Assembly: GCF_004402045.1 (NCBI RefSeq)
Contig: NZ_SOMG01000021.1
Coordinates: 306,258-370,257 of the forward strand
DNA length: 64,000 bases
Origin: Lelliottia nimipressuralis
GTDB lineage: Bacteria; Pseudomonadota; Gammaproteobacteria; Enterobacterales; Enterobacteriaceae
Reading direction: 5' to 3'
In this document: in pieces, positions 57,023-64,000 of the stretch
How the letters are laid out: every line of letters starts with the position of its first letter
Numbering within the stretch: the first letter of the stretch is position 1
The notes under the pieces: generated by a model
The model's database searches: none
The model's input: the letters and a program-made list of their open reading frames with translations, nothing else
Told to the model about the DNA's origin: nothing
Position numbers and translations under genes: made by a program

Positions 57023-58056
57023 ATGAAACACCCACCCTTGCACCGGATGGTCTGCCGTATCGCCTGTTAACCCTGCGCAACAGCGCAGGGATGGTGGTTA
57101 CGCTGATGGACTGGGGAGCCACGCTGCTTTCCGCCCGCGTTCCCATGCCGGATGGCAGCGTACGCGAAACCCTTCTCGGCTGCGCCTCGCCTGAGCAGTA
57201 TATCAATCAGTCCGCCTATCTGGGCGCGTCCGTAGGGCGCTATGCTAACCGCATCGCGAAAAGCCGCTTTGAACTCGACGGCGTGCAGTACGACCTGCTC
57301 CCAAGCCAGGGTGAGAACCAGCTGCACGGCGGCCCGGAAGGCTTTGACAAACGTCGCTGGAAAATTGTCCGCCAAAACGACAGCGAAGTGCAGTTCTCAC
57401 TGGATTCGCTTGATGGGGATCAGGGTTTCCCGGGGAATCTTATCGCCTCCGCACGCTTTACGCTGACCGACGACAACCGTATCGCTATTGAATACCGTGC
57501 GACAGTCGACAAGCCATGTCCGGTCAATCTGACCAATCACGCGTATTTTAATCTGGACGGTAACCAGTGCGACGTGCGTAACCATAAGCTGCAAATCTTT
57601 GCGGATGACTATTTGCCGGTTGACGAGATGGGCATTCCGTATCAGGGGCTGAAGTGCGTGAGCGGCACCAGCTTTGACTTCCGCAGTGCGAAAACCATCG
57701 CACAGGATTTCCTGAGCGATGACGATCAGCGCAAGGTGAAAGGCTACGACCACGCTTTCCTGCTGCAGGCAAAAGGTGATGTGAAGCAACCTGCAGCACA
57801 GGTCTGGTCTGCGGATGAAAAGCTGCAGATGACGGTTTATACCTCCGCACCTGCGCTGCAATTCTACTCAGGCAACTATCTTGGCGGCACGACGGCGCGC
57901 GAACACGATGAGTACAGCGACTGGCAAGGCCTGGCGCTGGAGAGCGAGTTCCTGCCGGACAGCCCGAATCATCCGGAATGGCCGCAGCCAGACTGTGTGC
58001 TGCGCCCGGGTGAAGAGTATGTTAGCGTGACGGAATACCATTTTATTCCGCATTGA
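57016..58056 (+). CDS. galM: Galactose mutarotase GalM
   Basis: A 346-residue aldose 1-epimerase that converts beta- to alpha-galactose for GalK. Conserved blocks [26 protein letters not shown] (catalytic His region), [12 protein letters not shown] (second His) and the catalytic Glu in [23 protein letters not shown] start at 57016 in ACAGTGCTAAATGAA, as in E. coli. Last gene of the gal operon. Confidence 0.95.
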   Translation: MLNETPTLAPDGLPYRLLTLRNSAGMVVTLMDWGATLLSARVPMPDGSVRETLLGCASPEQYINQSAYLGASVGRYANRIAKSRFELDGVQYDLLPSQGENQLHGGPEGFDKRRWKIVRQNDSEVQFSLDSLDGDQGFPGNLIASARFTLTDDNRIAIEYRATVDKPCPVNLTNHAYFNLDGNQCDVRNHKLQIFADDYLPVDEMGIPYQGLKCVSGTSFDFRSAKTIAQDFLSDDDQRKVKGYDHAFLLQAKGDVKQPAAQVWSADEKLQMTVYTSAPALQFYSGNYLGGTTAREHDEYSDWQGLALESEFLPDSPNHPEWPQPDCVLRPGEEYVSVTEYHFIPH

Positions 58057-58062
58057 TTTCAA

Positions 58063-58086
58063 GCCCTCCCATCGGAGGGCTTTTTT
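58063..58086 (+). terminator. Intrinsic terminator of the gal operon
   Basis: GCCCTCC and GGAGGGC form a stem around CATC, followed by six T. Confidence 0.88.
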
Positions 58087-58217
58087 CTGCACGCCTTGCT
58101 GAAAATAGCGCCGATCGCAGACAAAATCATAACCCTGGATTCACAAGCATCTTACACTCAGAGACTATTTTCGCTATGGTTAGGGTTAAGCGTTGCTGCT
58201 GGCATAGCCACGGCAAT

Positions 58218-58238
58218 ATAATGAGAATTGTTATCATT
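58218..58238. promoter_or_regulatory. Fur box upstream of gpmA
   Basis: ATAATGAGAATTGTTATCATT is a close match to the Fur consensus (GATAATGATAATCATTATC) in the gpmA upstream region, 24 bases before the start. In E. coli gpmA is Fur-controlled. Confidence 0.82.
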
Positions 58239-58262
58239 CTAAAAATGCTTGAGGAGTAAGAG

Positions 58263-59015
58263 ATGGCTATAACTAAGCTGGTCCTGGTGCGTCACGGCGA
58301 AAGTCAGTGGAACAACGAAAACCGCTTTACCGGTTGGTACGACGTTGATCTGTCCGAGAAAGGCGTAAGCGAAGCAAAAGCAGCAGGTAAACTGCTGAAG
58401 GAAGAAGGCTTCAGCTTTGATTTTGCTTACACCTCTGTGCTGAAACGTGCCATCCACACCCTGTGGAACGTTCTTGACGAACTGGATCAGGCCTGGCTGC
58501 CGGTTGAGAAATCCTGGAAACTGAACGAACGTCACTACGGTGCGCTGCAGGGTCTGAACAAAGCAGAAACCGCTGAAAAATACGGCGACGAGCAGGTTAA
58601 ACAGTGGCGCCGCGGTTTCGCAATTACGCCACCGGAGCTGACCAAAGATGACGAGCGCTACCCGGGCCACGACCCACGTTATGCAAAACTGACCGACGCT
58701 GAGCTGCCAACCACCGAGAGCCTGGCGCTGACCATCGACCGCGTTGTGCCTTACTGGAACGAAACCATTCTGCCACGCCTGAAAAGCGGTGAGCGCGTGA
58801 TTATCGCCGCTCACGGTAACTCCCTGCGTGCGCTGGTAAAATACCTGGACAACATGGGTGAAGACGAAATCCTCGAACTGAACATCCCGACTGGCGTACC
58901 GCTGGTATATGAGTTCGACGAAAACTTCAAACCAATCAAACATTACTATCTGGGTAACGCGGAAGAAATCGCGGCGAAAGCAGCGGCTGTCGCGAACCAG
59001 GGTAAAGCGAAGTAA
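58263..59015 (+). CDS. gpmA: 2,3-bisphosphoglycerate-dependent phosphoglycerate mutase GpmA
   Basis: A 250-residue glycolytic enzyme that interconverts 3- and 2-phosphoglycerate. Catalytic His 11 lies in [10 protein letters not shown]; the second His is in [15 protein letters not shown]. Complete, with ribosome site GAGGAG before ATG 58263. Codon use is biased to common codons, as expected for a highly expressed gene. Confidence 0.97.
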   Translation: MAITKLVLVRHGESQWNNENRFTGWYDVDLSEKGVSEAKAAGKLLKEEGFSFDFAYTSVLKRAIHTLWNVLDELDQAWLPVEKSWKLNERHYGALQGLNKAETAEKYGDEQVKQWRRGFAITPPELTKDDERYPGHDPRYAKLTDAELPTTESLALTIDRVVPYWNETILPRLKSGERVIIAAHGNSLRALVKYLDNMGEDEILELNIPTGVPLVYEFDENFKPIKHYYLGNAEEIAAKAAAVANQGKAK

Positions 59016-59028
59016 TTTTCGCAAGACA

Positions 59029-59060
59029 TAAAAAAGCGCGGAACCTTCCGCGCTTTTTTA
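59029..59060. terminator. Bidirectional terminator between gpmA and aroG
   Basis: AAAAAGCGCGGAA and TTCCGCGCTTTTT form a 13-base inverted repeat; A and T tracts allow termination from both sides. Confidence 0.88.
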
Positions 59061-59073
59061 TTTCCGCATCGGA

Positions 59074-60126
59074 TTAACCGCGACGCGCTTTTACCGCATT
59101 CGCCAGCTGACGCAGGATCGTGTCGGTATCGTCCCAGCCAATGCAGGCATCCGTCACGCTCTTGCCATACACCAGCGGTTCGCTGCTTTCCAGGTTCTGG
59201 TTACCTTCAACCAGATGGCTTTCGATCATCACCCCAATCACCGCCTTCTCACCGCCGGCAATCTGCTGACAGACGTCTGCACCCACTTCCATCTGCTTTT
59301 TGAACTGCTTGCTGGAGTTGGCATGGCTGAAATCGATCATGACCTGCGGTGGCAGCCCGGCTTTTTCCAGCCCGACCTTCACTTCAGCCACATGCTTTGC
59401 ACTGTAGTTTGGCTCTTTGCCGCCGCGCAAAATGATATGGCAGTCACCGTTACCGCTGGTGTTAACGATGGCGGAGTGACCCCATTTGGTCACGGAGAGG
59501 AAGCAGTGCGGCGCTCCCGCAGCATTGATGGCATCAATGGCCACCTTCATCGTGCCATCCGTCCCGTTTTTAAAACCAACCGGGCAAGAGAGGCCGGAAG
59601 CCAGCTCGCGGTGAACCTGAGATTCAGTGGTACGGGCACCTATTGCGCCCCAGCTCATCAGGTCTGCCAGATACTGAGGCGTAATCATGTCCAGAAACTC
59701 ACCGGCCGCAGGCAGGCCGCTGTCGTTGATCTCCAGCAGCAGCTTGCGCGCGATGCGCAGACCGTCGTTGATCTGGAAGCTGTTATCCATGTGCGGATCG
59801 TTAATCAGCCCTTTCCAGCCCACGGTGGTACGCGGTTTTTCAAAGTAAACGCGCATCACGATTTCCAGCTCGCCCTTCAGCTCTTCACGTAACTGGAGCA
59901 GTCTTGCTGCATACTCTTTTGCCGCCGCAGGATCGTGAATAGAGCACGGGCCAATCACCACCAGAAGACGATCGTCATTACCTTTCAGGATCTTATGGAT
60001 CGCTTTACGAGCATGAGAAACCGTGTTTGCGGCATTTTCAGTGGCGGGGAATTTCTCAAGGAGTGCTACAGGAGGTAATAACTCATTGATCTCTTTAATG
60101 CGTAAATCGTCGTTCTGATAATTCAT
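59074..60126 (-). CDS. aroG: Phe-sensitive DAHP synthase AroG
   Basis: A 350-residue enzyme that joins phosphoenolpyruvate and erythrose 4-phosphate, the first step of aromatic synthesis, inhibited by phenylalanine. Family blocks: VVIGPCSIHDPAAAKEYA, MRVYFEKPRTTVGWKGLINDP, GARTTESQVHRELASGLSCPVGFKNGTDG and MIDFSHANSSKQ. The TyrR box is about 70 bases upstream. Confidence 0.96.
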   Translation of the reverse strand: MNYQNDDLRIKEINELLPPVALLEKFPATENAANTVSHARKAIHKILKGNDDRLLVVIGPCSIHDPAAAKEYAARLLQLREELKGELEIVMRVYFEKPRTTVGWKGLINDPHMDNSFQINDGLRIARKLLLEINDSGLPAAGEFLDMITPQYLADLMSWGAIGARTTESQVHRELASGLSCPVGFKNGTDGTMKVAIDAINAAGAPHCFLSVTKWGHSAIVNTSGNGDCHIILRGGKEPNYSAKHVAEVKVGLEKAGLPPQVMIDFSHANSSKQFKKQMEVGADVCQQIAGGEKAVIGVMIESHLVEGNQNLESSEPLVYGKSVTDACIGWDDTDTILRQLANAVKARRG

Positions 60127-60196
60127 CTTCTTTCCAGCTCTGCCATATCTTTAGTAATGAAAGCAATCCTTTCAATCTATCTTGTCGTTCAGGAAG

Positions 60197-60214
60197 TGTA
60201 AACACGGTTTTACA
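60197..60214. promoter_or_regulatory. TyrR box upstream of aroG
   Basis: TGTAAACACGGTTTTACA has the exact TGTAAA-N6-TTTACA form of a strong TyrR box. It lies 70 bases before the aroG start, matching TyrR/Phe repression of aroG. Confidence 0.88.
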
Positions 60215-60430
60215 CTTCACGCAGATAATTCCTGGAATTCGCCTAAAAATCGCCACAAAATAGCGAAAAATGAGATCTAACCTAAGCTTTTTAACTGTAA
60301 CAACCAATTTTACACGCTTAAACGCGATTCCCTACTGACATAAGTCGGTAAGGCGGGAGCTTTCGCCTCTGAAAAAGATGCACTGTTGGAGAATGTTATC
60401 CAGCGTAACGACAAGAACAGGAGCACCATG

Positions 60431-60811
60431 ATGAAAATGACAAAACTGGCAACCCTCTTCCTTACAGCCACACTTACCCTGGCAAGCGGCAGCGTCCTTG
60501 CTGCGGAAACGGGTAGCTCAGACAACAACGGTGATGCCAATGCGGCAGCGTCAGCAGGCCAGGTCGCCCCTGATGCGAAACAAAATATCGCCCCGAATAA
60601 TGTCGATAACAACCAGATCAACACCGGCAATACCAACACCGGCGGCACCATGCTGCATCCGAACGGTAGCGGTTCCGGCACTATGAATCATGACAATATG
60701 AGTTCGGATGAGGTTCATAAGAACTCTATGTGCAAAGACGGCAAATGCCCGAATCCTAACGACAAGGTGGGTAATGACGCCAATACCAAAACCGATGGCA
60801 CTACCCAATAA
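60431..60811 (+). CDS. ybgS: Secreted low-complexity protein YbgS
   Basis: A 126-residue protein of unknown function. The signal peptide is [24 protein letters not shown]. The mature part is strongly hydrophilic and rich in Asn, Gly, Thr and Asp ([17 protein letters not shown]), with one [10 protein letters not shown] segment carrying the only two cysteines. Probably periplasmic and largely unfolded. ATG 60431 lies seven bases after AGGAG (60419-60423); ATG 60428 is too close. Length and both ends agree with E. coli YbgS. Confidence 0.9.
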   Translation: MKMTKLATLFLTATLTLASGSVLAAETGSSDNNGDANAAASAGQVAPDAKQNIAPNNVDNNQINTGNTNTGGTMLHPNGSGSGTMNHDNMSSDEVHKNSMCKDGKCPNPNDKVGNDANTKTDGTTQ

Positions 60812-60830
60812 TCCGCTGTGATCGGAAGAA

Positions 60831-60860
60831 AAAGGAGAGCTCAGGCTCTCCTTTCTTTTT
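60831..60860 (+). terminator. Intrinsic terminator of ybgS
   Basis: AAAGGAGAGC and GCTCTCCTTT pair around TCAG, followed by CTTTTT. Confidence 0.85.
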
Positions 60861-60916
60861 GGAGCAACCCATTAAAAACGCTACACTAAAAACAATAATA
60901 AATCAGGAAAGCAGAC

Positions 60917-61855
60917 ATGGCGCACACCCATTCACACTCACAAACTCCGGGCAACGACAACGCTAAACGACTTATGCTGGCCTTTGGCGTCACGGCAACG
61001 TTCATGGTTATCGAAGTCATTGGCGGGCTGGTTTCCGGTTCTCTGGCGCTTCTGGCTGATGCCGGGCATATGCTGACCGATGCAGCCGCGTTGCTCTTCG
61101 CCCTGCTGGCCGTGCAGTTTGCACGTCGACCTCCAAATGCGCGCCATACCTTCGGCTGGCTGAGGCTGACAACCCTTGCCGCGTTTGTTAACGCTATTGC
61201 GCTGGTGGTCATTACCGTTCTTATCGTCTGGGAGGCGGTACAGCGTTTCAGACACCCTCAGCCGATCGCCGGGGCGACAATGATGGTGATTGCTGTGGCA
61301 GGGCTGCTGGCGAATATCCTGGCATTCTGGATTTTGCACCGCGGCAGCGGGGAGAAGAACCTCAACGTGCGGGCTGCGGCTCTGCATGTCCTGGGTGATT
61401 TGCTCGGTTCAGTCGGGGCGATTGTGGCCGCGCTGGTGATCCTCTATACCGGCTGGACGCCTGTCGATCCGATTCTGTCCGTGCTGGTATCGTGTCTGGT
61501 CTTGCGCAGCGCCTGGCGGTTGCTGAAGGAGAGCGTCAATGAACTGCTTGAAGGGGCACCGGCATCCATGGATATTGACGAGCTGAAACGTAACCTGCGC
61601 CGTTCTGTCCCGGAAGTCCGCAATGTTCATCATGTGCACGTCTGGCTGGTGGGGGAGAAACCGGTCATGACCTTGCACGTCCAGGTGATCCCGCCTAACG
61701 ACCATGATGCGCTGCTTGAACGTATCCAGCATTTTCTTGAACATCACTACGAAATTGGCCATGTCACCATTCAGATGGAGTATCAGCCTTGTAACGGCCC
61801 GGACTGCCACCTTAACGAGGCGCAGTCCGGTCATTCACATCATCATCACCACTAG
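60917..61855 (+). CDS. zitB: Zinc exporter ZitB (CDF family)
   Basis: A 312-residue cation diffusion facilitator that exports zinc by proton antiport. Six membrane segments; the transport-site motif [17 protein letters not shown] in helix II and [13 protein letters not shown] in helix V. His-rich ends (HTHSHSQ at the N-terminus, HSHHHHH at the C-terminus) would bind metal. Its stop overlaps the convergent pnuC stop by four bases. Confidence 0.95.
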   Translation: MAHTHSHSQTPGNDNAKRLMLAFGVTATFMVIEVIGGLVSGSLALLADAGHMLTDAAALLFALLAVQFARRPPNARHTFGWLRLTTLAAFVNAIALVVITVLIVWEAVQRFRHPQPIAGATMMVIAVAGLLANILAFWILHRGSGEKNLNVRAAALHVLGDLLGSVGAIVAALVILYTGWTPVDPILSVLVSCLVLRSAWRLLKESVNELLEGAPASMDIDELKRNLRRSVPEVRNVHHVHVWLVGEKPVMTLHVQVIPPNDHDALLERIQHFLEHHYEIGHVTIQMEYQPCNGPDCHLNEAQSGHSHHHHH

Positions 61856-62571
61856 CTGGAAAGCGCGTGAGAGCCTCGCTCACGCGCGCTGTTAATCCAC
61901 ATCCGGCTGCCGTTCAGCGCGATGAAGGTCAGCAGCAGATATTCCAGCGACATGGCATAGACGCCCTGTAGCGCGAAAATCACCACGCTGATGACGTTGA
62001 TAATGACCCACAGCAGCCAGTTCTCAACGTATTTACGGGTCATCAGGATCATCGCCGCAATCGACAGCACCATCATGCAGGAATCCCAGAACGGGAAGGC
62101 ATCCGGCTGGAGCTCTGGCATCGTCACATTTAAACCGATGCCGGACATGACCGAAACGGCAACGCGGGTCAGGAACGCAAACACCGGGTTGATGTAGACG
62201 GTCATTAAACCAATGGCAACCACGCAGGCGACAAGCCAGGCGATCGCTTTCGGCAACGGCAGCCAGCGGATTTGAAGCTCGGCCTCCTGCTGACTGTTCT
62301 GGCGCGACCACGCATACCAGCCGTAAATATTGGCCGCGAAGAAGAACAGCTGCAAAAGCAGGCTTGCGTAGAGCTGGATCTGGAAGAAGATAATCGCAAA
62401 CAGCGTGACGTTTATGAGCCCGAACGCGTAATTACTGATCTTCTCCAGGCTTGCGAGCCAGATACACAGTAATCCCGCCAGCGTGCCAACGGCCTCAATC
62501 CATGACAGGTCATAGCCACCTGCACCAATCGGTATATGAACCAGAATGTTCTGTGTGCTAAAAAAATCCAT
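61852..62571 (-). CDS. pnuC: Nicotinamide riboside transporter PnuC
   Basis: A 239-residue inner-membrane transporter for nicotinamide riboside with seven membrane helices. Conserved [10 protein letters not shown] and [29 protein letters not shown] (substrate region). ATG 62571 ([14 protein letters not shown]) gives the E. coli length. It follows nadA after 22 bases, so both are likely under NadR control. Confidence 0.95.
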   Translation of the reverse strand: MDFFSTQNILVHIPIGAGGYDLSWIEAVGTLAGLLCIWLASLEKISNYAFGLINVTLFAIIFFQIQLYASLLLQLFFFAANIYGWYAWSRQNSQQEAELQIRWLPLPKAIAWLVACVVAIGLMTVYINPVFAFLTRVAVSVMSGIGLNVTMPELQPDAFPFWDSCMMVLSIAAMILMTRKYVENWLLWVIINVISVVIFALQGVYAMSLEYLLLTFIALNGSRMWINSARERGSHALSS

Positions 62572-62593
62572 CTTTTCCCCAGGGCGTGTTGAA

Positions 62594-63637
62594 TTACGTA
62601 CGTAGTGTAGCTGCAAAATCCAGCATGCGGTTAAGCGGAATTAACGCACCTTCACGCAGAGCAGCATCCACATGGATTTCATGCGCTGCACCGCCGGTCT
62701 CGAGCCCTTCGGCAATTGCCTTCAGGCCGTTCATCGCCATCCACGGGCAATGCGCGCAGCTGCGACACGTTGCGCCCTCGCCTGCCGTTGGCGCTTCGAG
62801 GAGCTCCTTCTCCGGCACGGCCTGCTGCATCTTGTAGAAGATACCGCGATCGGTCGCCACAATAAGCTGCGTGTGAGGCAACGTCCGGGCAGCGTTGATA
62901 AGCTGGCTGGTTGAACCCACGGCATCCGCCATGTCAACAATCGACTGCGGTGATTCAGGATGAACAAGAATGGCAGCGTCAGGATAAAGCGCCTTCATAC
63001 GGGCCAGCGCCTGGGTCTTGAATTCGTCGTGCACAATACAGGCGCCCTGCCAGCAGAGAACGTCAGCACCCGTCTGCTTCTGGACATAATTTCCAAGATG
63101 GCGGTCAGGCGCCCAGATAATTTTCTCACCCAGACTGTCCAGGTGCTCAATCAATTCAACGGCGATGCTCGACGTGACCACCCAGTCTGCCCGCGCTTTT
63201 ACCGCCGCGGAGGTGTTGGCGTAAACCACCACGGTACGGTCAGGATGGGCATCACAGAAGGCCGTGAATTCGTCAATCGGGCAGCCGAGATCCAGTGAAC
63301 ACTCCGCATTAAGCGTTGGCATCAGAATGGTTTTTTCAGGGCTGAGGATCTTTGCCGTTTCGCCCATAAAACGCACGCCTGCGACCAGTAGCGTGGAAGC
63401 TGGATGTCTTGCACCGAAGCGCGCCATCTCCAGTGAGTCAGAAATACACCCCCCGGTCTCTTCCGCCAGCTGCTGAATTTCCGGATCGGTGTAGTAATGC
63501 GCCACCATCACCGCATCTCGCTCTTTAAGAAGACGCTTGATCTTTTCGCGGTAGAATTGCTTTTCATCCCGGCTCAGCGGGACAGGTTTTGGCGGAAACG
63601 GATAGATTGCGGCTTCAGAATCAAACATCACGCTCAT
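62594..63637 (-). CDS. nadA: Quinolinate synthase NadA
   Basis: A 347-residue iron-sulphur enzyme that condenses iminoaspartate with dihydroxyacetone phosphate to quinolinate, for NAD. The three cluster cysteines lie in [20 protein letters not shown] and [13 protein letters not shown]. Motifs [19 protein letters not shown] and [16 protein letters not shown] are intact. First gene of nadA-pnuC. Confidence 0.96.
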   Translation of the reverse strand: MSVMFDSEAAIYPFPPKPVPLSRDEKQFYREKIKRLLKERDAVMVAHYYTDPEIQQLAEETGGCISDSLEMARFGARHPASTLLVAGVRFMGETAKILSPEKTILMPTLNAECSLDLGCPIDEFTAFCDAHPDRTVVVYANTSAAVKARADWVVTSSIAVELIEHLDSLGEKIIWAPDRHLGNYVQKQTGADVLCWQGACIVHDEFKTQALARMKALYPDAAILVHPESPQSIVDMADAVGSTSQLINAARTLPHTQLIVATDRGIFYKMQQAVPEKELLEAPTAGEGATCRSCAHCPWMAMNGLKAIAEGLETGGAAHEIHVDAALREGALIPLNRMLDFAATLRT

Positions 63638-63710
63638 TATGGCTTCTCGTTTTACTGGCTTAACAATATTGCCTTTCTTTTGCCTGACATAGCAAAACGC
63701 ACGGCAATTG

Positions 63711-63728
63711 TGTTTTGTATACTAAACA
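63711..63728. promoter_or_regulatory. NadR box upstream of nadA
   Basis: TGTTTTGTATACTAAACA has the TGTTTA-N6-TAAACA form with one mismatch, 73 bases before the nadA start. NadR represses nadA when NAD is plentiful. Confidence 0.82.
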
Positions 63729-63795
63729 AGATAGCGAATCTGGAGTGAAAAGTCACCGGGAATAGATGTGCGGAGCATTTGTTGTCGCAGATAGC

Positions 63796-63822
63796 AAAAA
63801 AGCGCCTTTAGGGCGCTTTTTT
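63796..63822 (-). terminator. Terminator after the tRNA-Lys genes
   Basis: AAAAAAGCGCC and GGCGCTTTTTT pair around five bases; on the minus strand the stem is followed by T. It separates the tRNA operon from nadA. Confidence 0.88.
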
Positions 63823-63826
63823 ACAC

Positions 63827-63902
63827 TGGTGGGTCGTGCAGGATTCGAACCTGCGACCAATTGATTAAAAGTCAACTGCTCTACCAACTGAGCTAACGAC
63901 CC
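63827..63902 (-). tRNA. tRNA-Lys (UUU anticodon)
   Basis: A 76-base tRNA on the minus strand, 5' GGGTCGTTAGCTCAGTTGG, anticodon TTT in GACTTTTAATC, T-arm GGTTCGAATCC and encoded CCA end. All four stems pair. In E. coli, a tRNA-Lys/Val cluster also lies upstream of nadA. Confidence 0.97.
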
Positions 63903-63926
63903 CTTGCGGGATTTTTTTCTTCGAAG

Positions 63927-64000
63927 TGGTGGGTCGTGCAGGATTCGAACCTGCGACCAATTGATTAAAAGTCAACTGCTCTACCAACTGAGCTAACGAC
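63927..64000 (-). tRNA. tRNA-Lys (UUU anticodon), 5' end cut by the window
   Basis: A second copy, identical to the first over the 74 bases present; only the first two bases of the acceptor stem lie beyond the window. The 24-base spacer is AT-rich, so the two are probably processed from one transcript. Confidence 0.95.

Noticed and set aside
63827..64000. Long direct repeat at the window end as a mobile-element border
   Set aside because: The repeat is two tandem tRNA-Lys genes, normal for this locus in enterics.

Overview
This window is a stretch of chromosome from an enteric bacterium of the Enterobacter type (Enterobacter / Lelliottia / Leclercia-like). Nearly every protein is a close relative of its Escherichia coli counterpart. 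Gene order matches the E. coli 16.7-18.3 min region read backwards, from the glnQ end to the tRNA-Lys genes ahead of nadA. A histidine-utilisation (hut) cluster between ybhB and ybhC, as in Klebsiella-type enterics, and the absence of several E. coli genes (fiu, ybiX, ybiC, ybhM) argue against E. coli itself. The species call is an inference from gene content and protein similarity recalled from memory; no search was run.

Layout. 1-5.9 kb: end of glnQ, the mechanosensitive channel gene ybiO, rlmF, two small DUF1471 periplasmic protein genes (mcbA, ybiJ) around ybiI, then ybiB. 6.1-11.5 kb: a five-gene chaperone-usher fimbrial operon inserted between ybiB and dinG. 11.5-21.4 kb: dinG (frameshifted in this sequence), rhlE, and the divergent cecR-ybhGFSR operon for an ABC-2 exporter, with a 20-bp palindromic CecR operator between them. 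21.5-25.3 kb: ybhP-clsB-ybhN (membrane lipid genes) and ybhL. 25.4-29.3 kb: moaABCDE with a molybdenum-cofactor riboswitch and a ModE box, then ybhK. 29.4-38.4 kb: uvrB, an orphan ABC ATPase gene, and the divergent biotin genes bioBFCD / bioA around a BirA operator, then ybhB. 38.5-44.7 kb: hutUH and hutIGC with HutC operators. 44.7-53.6 kb: a lambda attB-like core, ybhC, pgl, ybhA, modABC, acrZ, modE, modF. 53.7-64 kb: galETKM with GalR operators, gpmA (Fur box), aroG (TyrR box), ybgS, zitB, pnuC, nadA (NadR box) and two tandem tRNA-Lys genes, the second cut by the window end.

Functional themes. Molybdenum: modABC imports molybdate, ModE senses it, and ModE boxes of the same geometry lie before modA and before moaA, whose leader also senses the finished cofactor. 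Biotin, histidine, galactose and NAD genes each carry their expected operator. The SOS genes dinG and uvrB both keep LexA boxes. Most of the window is conserved core chromosome. The accessory parts are the fimbrial operon, the orphan ABC ATPase and, relative to E. coli, the hut cluster. A recurrent REP/BIME palindrome family occupies many gene ends.

I found no insertion sequence, prophage, CRISPR array or clearly new system. The best candidates for a closer look are the orphan ABC ATPase with a degenerate signature motif, the dinG frameshift, the fimbrial operon with a pilin gene after the adhesin, and an unexplained 18-bp palindrome before moaA.
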